The notes: generated by a model not told the origin, from the sequence alone. Shown: positions 17,650 to 26,744, counted from the stretch's first letter. The stretch: 64,000 bases of DNA from Sphingomonas abaci (GCF_014199625.1 NZ_JACHNY010000008.1:78369-142368); one strand, 5' to 3'. Program-made: numbers and translations.

Positions 17650-18558
17650 TCAGAGGATTTTTAGGACCCGCACCTGAATTCGGGCAGCTTCGTTGAAGCC
17701 CTCTCGTGATTGTACGTCACGTCCGCCGATCAGCTCGAGCTGCCACTTCGGCGCGACGAATTTTTGGATCGCCAGTCTAATCTGCTGACGCTCAGAGCGC
17801 TGACCGGTATAGACGCCGTCGAGGTGCTCCTTGCCTCCCCACATACTCGCGGTGCCGATGGCGATCGTCGTCTTCTTGTCGGGCAAGGCGTACCGAAGCC
17901 AGCTCTGGACATGGTAGACGGGCTTCTTCGTCAACCGCTGGCTGAGCGCGCCGACGTCATTGTTGACCGTGAAGAAGTTCACGTCGCCGTAGAGATCGAG
18001 GGTGACGTTCTTGCCTAGCCCCTGGATGAAGCCAATCTGCGGATCGAACGACCACCGATTATTGCCGAAGTTGACGGCCTTGTTGCGGTCGTACGTCCCG
18101 GTAGGGATACCCACGATCGGCGAGAAGCCGAGATACGTCGAATAGTTATCGCTCGGCTTGTTAACAAACCAGATCGTCGCAAAGACGAGAACGTCTCCGA
18201 TACCGGTGGATGATCCCAGATTCTGCCCACCAACCCGAGCATCATGGACCGACCCCACCGGTACGATGATTTGCGGATCGACGACGAACGGCCCGAGTTT
18301 CGTGAAGTGGACGTAGCGCAGCAGCGCGACCGATGTGTTGAGATTGGTGTCGTCCTTCAGCTCCCCGCCGCCTGGAAGCTTGAGCTTGTCGCGGTTGATG
18401 AACTGGCCGTAGACCAGCGCGAGGTCGGTGCCGGGGGGTAGCGCCGTGTAGTCACCGGGGTCGACCGCTGTCTGAGCTTGAACGGGTATGGCGGCAGCAA
18501 AGCCCAGCAGGGCGGCGGACGTCGCCAGGACGCCACGGATCGTTGCCGAAATCGGCAT
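17650..18558 (-). CDS. MetA/phenol-type outer-membrane transporter
   Basis: A 302-residue exported protein with a signal peptide (ends AIPVQAQT near residue 29). It resembles the meta-pathway phenol-degradation outer-membrane family, with family-typical blocks DYTALPPGTDLALVYG, VDPQIIVPVGS, LGFSPIVGIPTGTYD and VQSWLRYALPDKKTTIAIG and a beta-strand-rich C-terminus. These proteins are thought to form channels for hydrophobic aromatic substrates. It follows the GMC oxidoreductase gene by 32 bases in the same direction and should be co-transcribed with it. Confidence 0.8.
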   Translation of the reverse strand: MPISATIRGVLATSAALLGFAAAIPVQAQTAVDPGDYTALPPGTDLALVYGQFINRDKLKLPGGGELKDDTNLNTSVALLRYVHFTKLGPFVVDPQIIVPVGSVHDARVGGQNLGSSTGIGDVLVFATIWFVNKPSDNYSTYLGFSPIVGIPTGTYDRNKAVNFGNNRWSFDPQIGFIQGLGKNVTLDLYGDVNFFTVNNDVGALSQRLTKKPVYHVQSWLRYALPDKKTTIAIGTASMWGGKEHLDGVYTGQRSERQQIRLAIQKFVAPKWQLELIGGRDVQSREGFNEAARIQVRVLKIL

Positions 18559-18590
18559 GGTGCATTCCCCTCTTTTTTGATCGTGTTCGT

Positions 18591-20315
18591 TTAGGCGGTG
18601 ATGGCGCTGGCAGCCTGCTCCCCGATGATGACGCAGCCTGCCATGGTATTGCCGGTCGTTACGCGAGGCATGATCGAGGCGTCCGCGATGCGGAGGCCCT
18701 GGATGCCGTGAACGCGCAACTGCCCGTCCACGACGGACATGTTATCCCGACCCATCTTGGCGGTGCAGCTCTGGTGCCAGTAGGTCACCGCCGCGTTGCG
18801 GGCGAAGTCCTGGAGGTCGGCGCCAGTGATCTTCCCCGGCATAACCTCCCGCTTGTTGAAAGCCGCGAGTGGACCGGTATTGCCGATCTCGCGGCAAAGC
18901 TCGATGCAACGGAGCATTGCCGTCATGTCATCGGGCTCAGCGAAGGTATTTGCCGCAATGTTGACCGGGGAACTGGGGTCCGCACCGGTGATGGTGATCT
19001 CACCGCGGCTCTTCGGACGCACCACGGCAGGTGATAGCGACCAGCTTCCAGCAGGCGGGTTGTACTGCTTGCCCGTGACTTCACTCACGTAGGGAATCTC
19101 GATCTGGAACGGCTGCAAATCCGGCGTGTCGAGCTTGGAGTCACTCTTCCAAAAGAAAGTTGCCTCGGCGGCATTGTTGCGCGGCGCGATCGGCTCTTTG
19201 TACTCCCAGACGCAACCCGCGATCATCACGTGATCCTGGAAGTTCTTGCCGACACCCGGGAGGTCCGCGACGACAGGAATGCCGAATTTGCGAAGCTGCG
19301 CCGCCTCGCCGATGCCCGACTGCATCAGGATCTTGGGCGTGTTGATCGCGCCGGTCGAAAGAATTACCTCGCGCGTCGCACCGATGGTCATCAGCTTTCC
19401 GCCATGGGTGAACTCGACCCCAGTGACGCGCGTGCCCTTGGTGGTGAGCTTGCGGATCGTCGCCTGCGTGAGGACCGTGATGTTCGGCCGATCCAGAATC
19501 GGCCGGACATAGGTGCTGAACACGTTGAGGCGCTCGCCGGGCTTGTAGCGAACGTTGGGGATCGCAGCCCCGCCGACGCCCTCCATCAGGATGGCGTTCT
19601 GATCAGGGAAAGTCGGGATCCCAACGCCTTTGCACGATGCGAGCATCGCGGGCGCAATGGGCGAAGGATTTGGTGTTTCGCCGACATATACAAGACCACC
19701 CTTGCCTCGTCGGTGCGCATCGGCAGGACCTTGGTAATCCTCAATGCGGCGGTAAATTCCGAGCACGTTCTCGTAGCTCCAGCGCGGATCACCGGACTCA
19801 CTCGCGAAATAGTCCCAGTCGTTCTTGTGACCACGCGACCAGATCATAACGTTGATCGACGATCCGCCGCCCAGGACCTTGCCCATCGATAATGGGATTT
19901 CGCGATTGTTGATCTTGGGATTTGGCGCGCCCTTGAAGCCCCAGTCCCGCTCGCTACCGAGGTTTGTGAACCAAACGCCAGGATTGGTAACGCTCGGCAC
20001 CTGATCGCTGCCGCCTGCCTCAAGAAGCAGCACTTTGACCGCCGGGTTTTCAGCGAGACGGCGCGCGACAACCGACCCGGACGAACCGGCGCCACAAACG
20101 ATATAATCGTACTGCTTTTGGAGTGCCGCGCCAAGCTGAAGCTGATTTTCGCGGGCGGCCTGCGCGAATGCGGCCCGGCTCACAGCAGTTGTGGAAGCGA
20201 TTCCCGCCATTGCGGCAACTCGCAAGAAGTCACGCCGCTCGAGCCGCCCCTGCATCAAGCCATCCTCAGCGGCGAGGACTGCGTTGAGCGCCCGAATGCT
20301 CGCGTCGTCGTTCAT
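18591..20315 (-). CDS. Tat-exported GMC-family alcohol oxidoreductase
   Basis: A 574-residue FAD enzyme of the glucose-methanol-choline family. ATG 20315 was chosen because AAGGAGAGG lies directly upstream. An in-frame start at 20375 adds 20 unlikely residues. Residues 27-51 form a twin-arginine signal (ERRDFLRVAAMAGIA...), so the enzyme should be periplasmic or exported. The FAD motif CGAGSSGSVV lies near residue 75. The active-site His is likely in TYWHQSCTAKMG, and the C-terminal IADASIMPRVTTGNTMAG is a family signature. With the divergent benzaldehyde-type dehydrogenase it suggests oxidation of an aryl or other primary alcohol to the aldehyde. The substrate is inferred. Confidence 0.88.
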   Translation of the reverse strand: MNDDASIRALNAVLAAEDGLMQGRLERRDFLRVAAMAGIASTTAVSRAAFAQAARENQLQLGAALQKQYDYIVCGAGSSGSVVARRLAENPAVKVLLLEAGGSDQVPSVTNPGVWFTNLGSERDWGFKGAPNPKINNREIPLSMGKVLGGGSSINVMIWSRGHKNDWDYFASESGDPRWSYENVLGIYRRIEDYQGPADAHRRGKGGLVYVGETPNPSPIAPAMLASCKGVGIPTFPDQNAILMEGVGGAAIPNVRYKPGERLNVFSTYVRPILDRPNITVLTQATIRKLTTKGTRVTGVEFTHGGKLMTIGATREVILSTGAINTPKILMQSGIGEAAQLRKFGIPVVADLPGVGKNFQDHVMIAGCVWEYKEPIAPRNNAAEATFFWKSDSKLDTPDLQPFQIEIPYVSEVTGKQYNPPAGSWSLSPAVVRPKSRGEITITGADPSSPVNIAANTFAEPDDMTAMLRCIELCREIGNTGPLAAFNKREVMPGKITGADLQDFARNAAVTYWHQSCTAKMGRDNMSVVDGQLRVHGIQGLRIADASIMPRVTTGNTMAGCVIIGEQAASAITA

Positions 20316-20434
20316 CAATCCTCTCCTTGCGGCAATGGCGCCGCATCGTGTCGCTTCGGCTCCAGCCGAACGCATCGCCGCTTTTCGTGCGTGTCGATTT
20401 CAGGAGCGTAATGACGAGAGTCGACTGCCGTCCA

Positions 20435-20471
20435 ATACAGATCTTGTATCTATCCAATACCCTGACGGTAG
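20435..20471. promoter_or_regulatory. Tandem LysR-type boxes upstream of the GMC gene
   Basis: ATAC-AGATCTT-GTAT at 20435-20449 is an exact ATAC-N7-GTAT box, with ATACA and TGTAT arms fully inverted. A second box ATAC-CCTGACG-GTAG starts 22 bases later at 20457 with one mismatch. They lie about 120 bases before the GMC start and about 170-200 bases before the divergent dehydrogenase start. Confidence 0.65.
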
Positions 20472-20540
20472 CTCGCCACGGTCGCCTGCGTACCACCAAT
20501 TGGCTTGTAGACCGAAAACAACGCCTAAATTAGGGTCATC

Positions 20541-20555
20541 ATATCCACTGGGTAT
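20541..20555. promoter_or_regulatory. Third LysR-type box near the dehydrogenase start
   Basis: ATAT-CCACTGG-GTAT differs from ATAC-N7-GTAT by one base. It lies 82-96 bases before the GTG start of the aldehyde dehydrogenase, a normal distance for LysR activation. A chance match is possible. Confidence 0.4.
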
Positions 20556-20636
20556 CGGTGAGCGACCTCAACGGTCTTTGCGGCCCGATGTTGATCGAAG
20601 GTACGCTATGCCAAACGAAAAGCTAGGAGAGCGGAA

Positions 20637-22103
20637 GTGACGGACAGCACAAAACTGATCGGAGACGAGCAGCTTAGCGGCGGGGCGTTCACCGGGAGCT
20701 GGACAACGCTGTCGACAACGACAGACGTTCAAGAACCTGCAACGGGAGCGACGTTAGGCAAGATCGGCATCGCCAGCCCCGACGACATCGCGGCGGCTGC
20801 CGCGAGTGCGCGCGCCGCTCAGAAGGCATGGGCCTCCGATACTCCGGATAATCGGGCAGCCGTTTTTCCAAAGGTTGTGCAGGTTGCAACCGAGCGGTGG
20901 GACGAGATCGTCGAGTGGATCATGCGCGAGAGTGGATCGGTCAGAGCGAAGGCCGAATTCGAACTGTCTATAACCATCAAGTCGATCTCGCTTGCGGGTG
21001 CCATGCCACAGCAAGCGCAGGGGCTTGTGCTGCCGAGCGAGCGTGGGCGCATCAGCCTCGCCCGTCGCCGACCGTTAGGCGTCGTAGGCATCATCGCCCC
21101 GTTCAACTTTCCGCTCTATCTGGCGATGCGCGCAGTCGCACCAGCGATCGCGGTCGGCAATGCAGTTGTGCTAAAACCCGATCCGCGCACGTCCATTTGT
21201 GGCGGCTTCGTGATCGCCCGGTTGTTCGAGCTTGCGGGTCTACCAAATGGCGTCCTCCAGGTACTGCCGGGACGCGGCGACGCGGGCGAGGCGCTGTGCC
21301 GTGATCCGAACGTCGCCATGATTCAATTTACTGGATCTACCGCCGCTGGTCGGATGGTAGGCAAGACGGCCAGCGAAAACCTGAAAAAGGTCTCGCTGGA
21401 ACTTGGCGGTAAAAATTCTTTGATCGTCCTCGAAGACGCGGATCTCGAACTGGCAGCCAAGAATGCCTCATGGGCGAGCTATCTTCATCAGGGACAGATT
21501 TGCATGTCTGCAGGGCGGGTGCTGGTGCATGCGACCATCGTCGAGGAGTTCACCAAGCGCCTCGTAGCTCACGCGGAAGCGCTGCCGGTGGGCGATCCAA
21601 TGTCCGGGCAGGTCGCGGTTGGACCGCTCATCAACCAGACGCAAGCCGACCACGCCCGCAAGGTCCTAGATGGAAGCGTTGCCCAAGGTGCGAAGGTAGC
21701 TGCGGGTGGCACGTCCGATGGTTTGTTTTTCAAGCCGACCGTGCTGACAGGGGTAAGCAAGGACATGCCTGCGTTCAGCGACGAAATCTTCGGGCCTGTG
21801 GCGGTTGTCGTACCGTTCGAGAGTGATGAACAGGCGATCGCGCTCGCCAACGACACTGAATACGGCCTGTCCGCGGCGATCATCACCCGCGACGTTGGAC
21901 GCGGTATGGCCATTGGTGACCGCCTTCAGGCGGGTCTGGTCCACATCAACGACCAAACCGTGAACGACGACGTCGTTAACCCTTTCGGTGGTGTCGGAGC
22001 ATCTGGTAACGGAACATCGATCGGCGGCCCGGCGAACTGGGAAGAGTTTACGCATTGGCAGTGGACGACCATCAAGGGAACAGCACCCGCTTACCCTTTC
22101 TAG
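20637..22103 (+). CDS. Benzaldehyde-type NAD(P)+ aldehyde dehydrogenase
   Basis: A 488-residue aldehyde dehydrogenase. The start is GTG 20637 behind AGGAGA at 20625-20630. The general base is Glu255 in LELGGKN and the nucleophile is Cys289 in GQICMSAGR. The C-terminal block PFGGVGASGNG...EEFTHWQWTTIKGTAPAYPF is typical of benzaldehyde dehydrogenases of the XylC/AreC group. It should oxidise an aromatic aldehyde to the acid, the step after the divergent GMC enzyme. Vanillin or a substituted benzaldehyde are equally possible substrates. Confidence 0.88.
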   Translation: MTDSTKLIGDEQLSGGAFTGSWTTLSTTTDVQEPATGATLGKIGIASPDDIAAAAASARAAQKAWASDTPDNRAAVFPKVVQVATERWDEIVEWIMRESGSVRAKAEFELSITIKSISLAGAMPQQAQGLVLPSERGRISLARRRPLGVVGIIAPFNFPLYLAMRAVAPAIAVGNAVVLKPDPRTSICGGFVIARLFELAGLPNGVLQVLPGRGDAGEALCRDPNVAMIQFTGSTAAGRMVGKTASENLKKVSLELGGKNSLIVLEDADLELAAKNASWASYLHQGQICMSAGRVLVHATIVEEFTKRLVAHAEALPVGDPMSGQVAVGPLINQTQADHARKVLDGSVAQGAKVAAGGTSDGLFFKPTVLTGVSKDMPAFSDEIFGPVAVVVPFESDEQAIALANDTEYGLSAAIITRDVGRGMAIGDRLQAGLVHINDQTVNDDVVNPFGGVGASGNGTSIGGPANWEEFTHWQWTTIKGTAPAYPF

Positions 22104-22140
22104 AATGCCTTCGAAAATTATAGTTCGATTGAAATGTGAG

Positions 22141-22165
22141 GTGTGCCACGAGGACTGTGGCATAC
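22141..22165 (+). terminator. Hairpin after the aldehyde dehydrogenase gene
   Basis: GTGTGCCAC-GAGGACT-GTGGCATAC forms a 9-bp stem with one mismatch 38 bases after the stop. There is no U-tract, so it could be a weak terminator or an operator. Confidence 0.4.
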
Positions 22166-22442
22166 CCGTCAATGAACACACGCAAACCCATAACGCTTGG
22201 CCGCTGATCGGTACCAGGCGGTGTTCGACGCCGCATTGAAACGAATCTACATAGAGCGAGGATTAAGACATAACCTCACCCATGTGTCCAAGCATCGAGG
22301 TGGAGCACCCGACTGTCTCGCGGGCCTATCGTTTGTAGGACAGTCGCCAGCAGTAAATTCAACGCGCCGACACCGTCTTGCGAGCGCACATAAGGCAGAG
22401 CTTCAATCCTCAAAGGAGCTCTGCGGTGCCGTTTGGTAGGGT

Positions 22443-22487
22443 GCCCTTTGGTCCTCCTTGGTTAGGACTTCAGGCGGACCAAAGGGC
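22443..22487. repeat. Perfect 12-bp inverted repeat
   Basis: GCCCTTTGGTCC at 22443-22454 and GGACCAAAGGGC at 22476-22487 are exact reverse complements with a 21-base spacer. The structure lies about 180 bases before the helicase start. It is not followed by a U-tract. It may be an operator, a small-RNA stem or a remnant of a mobile-element end. Confidence 0.6.
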
Positions 22488-22665
22488 CAACCCGAGCCAA
22501 ATTTATGACGTCCAATTTTGGCGGAAATCGGACCGGCCAGAGTAGGAACGCAGAGGGTATACCCATACCAGACCGCACACATTGAAGCCAGGCAGAGACA
22601 TTTACCCATTGCAGGGCAGGCGTAATCAATGCGAGTCCTCTACTCTAATCGGAAGAGGGTGCCTT

Positions 22666-25152
22666 ATGGATATCGACTTTGATGCGCTGCTGGATGACGA
22701 CGAGGTCGCACCTATTAACCCGCGTGAGATATTCCAGACCCTCGACAAACATAAGGATTTCGATTTTCTTCGGGATGTTCAACGGGACGTACTCGACGGG
22801 TGGTTCTCCCGGAGAACGTCTAAAGACACTGTCATCAAGCTTAATGTAGGATCCGGAAAGACGACCGTCGGACTGCTCGCTCTGCAAAGCTCGATTAATG
22901 AGGGAATTTATCCGGCCGTATTTGTATGCGCGGATAACCTTCTAGTCGACCAAGTAGTATGGGAGGCAGATCGCTTGGGTATCGCCGTTTCTACGGCCAC
23001 CCGGGACCCTGATGTCAAAGCCGGCTCTAAGATCCTCGTTACAAGCATCTATCACGTCTTTAATGGCATGTCAGTGTTTGGCGTCGCCAAAGAGGGCGAG
23101 AAGATCCCCATAGGCGCCATCGTCGTGGACGATGCACATGCATGCCTGCGCACTCTTGAGCGGCAATTCCGGCTAACGATCCCGTCCAGCCATCCCGTTT
23201 ACGAATGGGCTCTCAACAGGTTCGAGGAGGCAATCAACCAACAAAGCCCACGCAGCCTCAAACGGATTAAAGCTAACGATCACAGCGATTACGTTGAGGT
23301 GCCCTACTGGGCGCTCAAAGATGCTGCAGATGAACTACTGACAGAGTTAGTCAACGCCGAGAGCGAAAAGCCCTTCAAATACGTCGTCCCATTCCTTGGC
23401 GAAGGCCTCGCGCTCTGCCGGGTGATAATAGGCGGCCAAGAGATGGAGATTTCTGCCGTCTATCCCTGGGCAGACCTGGTCAACCCCTTTAGGCGTGCCA
23501 AACGGCGCATCTACATGACCGCGACGCTCTCTGATGACACTATCCTAGCCACTCACTTTGGAGCAGACCCTGACGTTCTGGAGGTGGCGGTAACCACGCC
23601 TTCCGCGACAATGGGCGAGCGGATGATTTTGATGCCGCAACAGCTCAACAAGGACATAACGTTCAACGACGTCAGCGGTATGTTGAAGGAGCTTTCAAAG
23701 GAGCATAACGTCGTCGTTATTGTTCCATCGAAAGCAGCTTCTGAGGAATGGGCTAACCACGCCGACCAAATATTGATGGGCGATGATGTTGCTGACGGTG
23801 TCGCGAAGCTCAGGCAATCGCACGTCGGTATGACGGTGCTTGTGAACAGATATGACGGCATCGATCTCCCGGACGACGCGTGCCGCGTTCTCGCTATTGT
23901 AGGTCTGCCAGAGGCTGCATCGCTGGTAGAACGCGCGGACATGACAGTGCTGAGCGCGTCCGGTGTCACTCTGCACCGGCAGGTGCAGCGGATAGAGCAA
24001 GGCATGGGTCGTGGCGTGAGATCAATTGACGACTTTTGCGCCGTCATCCTGTTCGGCTCGAAGTTGACGGAGAGGCTTCTTTCTGCGGACGGAAAGGCGA
24101 TGCTTACCGCCGCGACGAGTGCGCAGCTCGACCTTTCTCTAAAACTCGCGAAACAGGTCGAGAAGGCGGCGGGCGGGACAATCGATATCGGAAAGGTCGC
24201 TCAAGTCGTCGACCACTGTCTGAGCAGGCACGACGGGTGGCGAAAATCAGCGCGGTCGGCACTGCTGAAAGCCGAGGGATCAAATGAATTGCGCTTTGAC
24301 CGCACGCAGGTGACCCTGCGATCCGCAATCGACTTGGCTCGAGATGGCGATACGAGGGGAGCAGTCGCAACGCTGCAACCTGTGGTGACCTCAGCAACGG
24401 ACGATGACAATAAGGCCTGGTTGATGAGCCGCCTTGCGCAGCTTACGCACTTTCACGATCGGGCAGAGGCGCAGAAAATAACCAAGGCGGCCTACGCTTT
24501 GAACCGGAGCGTAACCCGCCCACTCGAAGCGCTTAGCTATGAACGCCTCTCAACAGTGAACGAAGCTCAGGCTGTGTCTGCAATACGTTACCTGCGGACC
24601 CGCCGTCTTGAGCATCAGGATCGGATCTTTTTCGCGACGGACGTCAAGGAGGATCTTGCCTTTAAGCGCGTGCCTTACAAACGTTTTGAGGAGGCTGTGC
24701 GTCAGCTTGGTCTAGCAATCGGGATGCTCTCGCAGCGGCCAGAGGAGGACTATCAGGAAGGTCCGGATAATCTCTGGCGGCTACCAGGGAGGGAGTTTCT
24801 GGTCATAGAATGCAAAAATGAGGCTGGATCCGAGGAAGGCATAAAAAAGCGCGACCTCGGCCAACTCGGCCAATCAATCGAGTGGTTCAAAGACCGATAT
24901 GGGGATACCGAGCCATTTATCCCGATTATCATTCATCCACTCTCGTATGTAGGGCCGCAGGCCACTGCTATACCGGATTGCCGGGTCATAGATGGGCACC
25001 GGCTTCGGCTACTTAGAGATAGCTTTTTGGACTTCGTTAAAGCGGCGAATGAGGAGGTTCTTGGAGACCCCGCGGCCGTACATCAACAACTCGCCACACA
25101 TAACCTGACAGCAGATCGCTTTATAGACGCGTTTACCGTACCACTTGCATAG
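22666..25152 (+). CDS. DEAD/DEAH-like helicase fused to a PD-(D/E)XK nuclease-like domain
   Basis: An 828-residue protein starting ATG 22666 (MDIDFDALL). An in-frame ATG at 22582 is less likely. Residues about 35-480 form a superfamily-2 helicase: Walker A NVGSGKTT (60-67), DDAH box (155-158), motif III MTATLSD and the QGMGRGVRS motif VI. Motif VI resembles the XPD/DinG or type III helicase style. The C-terminal part carries GPD at 699-701 and ECK near 715-717, the spacing of a PD-(D/E)XK nuclease core, followed by an alpha/beta tail. The gene is visibly lower in GC than its neighbours. A membrane protein follows 73 bases downstream. A phage-defence role is inferred from the architecture only. 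Confidence 0.75.
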   Translation: MDIDFDALLDDDEVAPINPREIFQTLDKHKDFDFLRDVQRDVLDGWFSRRTSKDTVIKLNVGSGKTTVGLLALQSSINEGIYPAVFVCADNLLVDQVVWEADRLGIAVSTATRDPDVKAGSKILVTSIYHVFNGMSVFGVAKEGEKIPIGAIVVDDAHACLRTLERQFRLTIPSSHPVYEWALNRFEEAINQQSPRSLKRIKANDHSDYVEVPYWALKDAADELLTELVNAESEKPFKYVVPFLGEGLALCRVIIGGQEMEISAVYPWADLVNPFRRAKRRIYMTATLSDDTILATHFGADPDVLEVAVTTPSATMGERMILMPQQLNKDITFNDVSGMLKELSKEHNVVVIVPSKAASEEWANHADQILMGDDVADGVAKLRQSHVGMTVLVNRYDGIDLPDDACRVLAIVGLPEAASLVERADMTVLSASGVTLHRQVQRIEQGMGRGVRSIDDFCAVILFGSKLTERLLSADGKAMLTAATSAQLDLSLKLAKQVEKAAGGTIDIGKVAQVVDHCLSRHDGWRKSARSALLKAEGSNELRFDRTQVTLRSAIDLARDGDTRGAVATLQPVVTSATDDDNKAWLMSRLAQLTHFHDRAEAQKITKAAYALNRSVTRPLEALSYERLSTVNEAQAVSAIRYLRTRRLEHQDRIFFATDVKEDLAFKRVPYKRFEEAVRQLGLAIGMLSQRPEEDYQEGPDNLWRLPGREFLVIECKNEAGSEEGIKKRDLGQLGQSIEWFKDRYGDTEPFIPIIIHPLSYVGPQATAIPDCRVIDGHRLRLLRDSFLDFVKAANEEVLGDPAAVHQQLATHNLTADRFIDAFTVPLA

Positions 25153-25225
25153 GCGTAAATCGATGAGGCGGAGTGTCTGTAGCCCCGCCTAGAACCGATA
25201 TGACGTTTCGGAGTTAGGGCTGGAA

Positions 25226-26026
25226 GTGCCTATTTTAGCAGACGGTCAGCACGGTAATTTAAGGCAGCGCTTCCTCGGTCGCGCTGTAAAGGTCCTGCGC
25301 CTTTCGCTTCCAGTCGTCACACTGCTAATACCTCCCTATATATTATTTGTGGGAGAATCATCCCAGCTTTCGTTGTTCAATGAGTTTGGCCTGCCATCCG
25401 GCTTGCAGGACCAGACTGCGGCTGGCGATTTCATAGCCGGAATAGTCGCTATCCTGAACGCCTCCGCGACAGCGATCTTTCTGGCGGTTACCTTGATATG
25501 CATATTAGGCGGCGCTGTAAGCATGACCTGCCTAGCGATCATCGATAGAATACGATGGATCGATCGGAAGGTTGGTCATCGCGTAAGGGCGGTCAGCCGA
25601 GCAGGCATGAACGGTATGAAGGCAGCAGGCTGCTTTGGACCTATTATAATTGGGTCCGGCCCCTTTGTTGCCATGATCGTCTTCGGTATCCTGTACGGTC
25701 TTTTCTTTGCATCAGGTACAGTCCTCTCGGTTGGTTACGAAGAGGGCATGCGGCTCGCGAAGGAAGCAAAATCGAGTGCCTTGATTTGCGCTGGCCTAAA
25801 GAGACCAGCGGCGAATGGCGGCAGAACAGATTGCGTATCAATTATTACGAGCGGCGGATCGAGGATTTCTGGTTATCCAATGCCGACGGATCAGCAAATC
25901 ATTGTCATAGATCAATCGGGGAATGCCAATTGGGTGAAGAGCGACGACGGCCTCACTGTGATGAAGACCACTATTCAACATCCGCATCCGCAGCCTACCA
26001 AGCCGAAGCCTCATAAATCCCCATAA
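25226..26026 (+). CDS. Membrane protein next to the helicase-nuclease
   Basis: A 266-residue protein of unknown family. The start used is GTG 25226, behind a modest GGAG at 25210-25213. Hydrophobic segments lie near residues 25-43, 70-97 and 124-150. The tail from about 170 is soluble, with CAGLKRPAANGGRTDC and a Pro/His/Lys-rich end (HPHPQPTKPKPHK). It is in the same direction as the helicase gene and shares its low GC content. It could be a membrane effector or anchor of a two-gene system, but no family was recognised. Confidence 0.6.
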   Translation: MPILADGQHGNLRQRFLGRAVKVLRLSLPVVTLLIPPYILFVGESSQLSLFNEFGLPSGLQDQTAAGDFIAGIVAILNASATAIFLAVTLICILGGAVSMTCLAIIDRIRWIDRKVGHRVRAVSRAGMNGMKAAGCFGPIIIGSGPFVAMIVFGILYGLFFASGTVLSVGYEEGMRLAKEAKSSALICAGLKRPAANGGRTDCVSIITSGGSRISGYPMPTDQQIIVIDQSGNANWVKSDDGLTVMKTTIQHPHPQPTKPKPHKSP

Positions 26027-26075
26027 CGGTGCCGCATAAAAGGCAAAGTCGGCGCGGCCGCTTGCAAGTGCAGCG

Positions 26076-26699
26076 CTATTCTAAGCGCATGAGTTGCGCC
26101 GGATACGGAGATACAAGTGGCTCTAACTCGTTCCAGGGGCCAGTGAGCCATCGAGCATAATCGTCGTCATGCAGAATGACAGGCATTGCCTTGGGGTGTA
26201 TAGGCGAGACTAGGAAGTTGGGCTCAGTAGTAAGAAAACTATAAGCATTCCCGCGCTCCGTCGGTCTCCAAATTCCGGCAAAGGCGAAGACAGGTCGGCT
26301 GGGCACGTCGAACCAGTGCAGCGGCTTCTTGCCGTCCTCACCAGGCGCGAGTCCATATTCAGAGAACGACGTAACCGGCACGAGACAACGCCGAGCCGGG
26401 GTGGTCAGCATCGACCGCCAGAAGCTGGAACTGAGATTGCGCACGTTGGTCACGTACTTCGTCAGCTTTACCGTCGGATCACGCTTACTCGGCACCTGCG
26501 TCGGCACGCCCCACTCCATGCGCTCGAGCCTGCGATCGTCGCCATCCTGCACAACGACAGCGCCATAGAACGGCGTCTTCTTCCCCGTCGGGAAGATATC
26601 GCCAATTGGAAACGTCTCCTCCACCTCATAGGGGGTGCGGATGCCGAACGTCGCAGCCACCTCGGCCTGCTTCGCCGTTAATCGATACCGATTACACAT
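26076..26699 (-). CDS. SOS response-associated peptidase family protein (SRAP, YedK/HMCES-like)
   Basis: A 207-residue SRAP protein. It starts MCNRY, so Cys2 becomes the catalytic N-terminal residue after Met removal. NLSSSFWRSMLTTPARRCLVPVTSFSEY and the C-terminal HPKAMPVIL are the other family blocks. YedK/HMCES proteins form covalent links with abasic sites in single-stranded DNA and protect them. It follows the HU-like gene across a strong hairpin. Its place next to imuA-imuB-dnaE2 suggests a shared role in DNA-damage tolerance. Confidence 0.9.
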   Translation of the reverse strand: MCNRYRLTAKQAEVAATFGIRTPYEVEETFPIGDIFPTGKKTPFYGAVVVQDGDDRRLERMEWGVPTQVPSKRDPTVKLTKYVTNVRNLSSSFWRSMLTTPARRCLVPVTSFSEYGLAPGEDGKKPLHWFDVPSRPVFAFAGIWRPTERGNAYSFLTTEPNFLVSPIHPKAMPVILHDDDYARWLTGPWNELEPLVSPYPAQLMRLE

Positions 26700-26714
26700 C
26701 AGCGCCTCCTATCG

Positions 26715-26737
26715 GCGCCGGCGACGATCGCCGGCGC
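26715..26737 (-). terminator. GC-rich hairpin between the HU-like and SRAP genes
   Basis: GCGCCGGCGA and TCGCCGGCGC are exact reverse complements around a 3-base loop. It lies 8 bases after the HU-like stop and ends 16 bases before the SRAP start. It could terminate the HU transcript or reduce read-through into SRAP. No U-tract is present on the minus strand. Confidence 0.55.
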
Positions 26738-26744
26738 TTGTTCG

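Larger units (their letters stand above)
22104..22665. other. Intergenic region before the helicase gene, with two inverted repeats
   Basis: A 562-bp, less GC-rich stretch without a convincing gene. It holds an inverted repeat at 22141-22165 and a perfect 12-bp inverted repeat at 22443-22487. It marks the border between the catabolic block and the accessory block. Confidence 0.6.

Noticed and set aside
22443..22487. Integron attC site or intrinsic terminator
   Set aside because: No integrase or clear core sites are present, and there is no U-tract after the stem.
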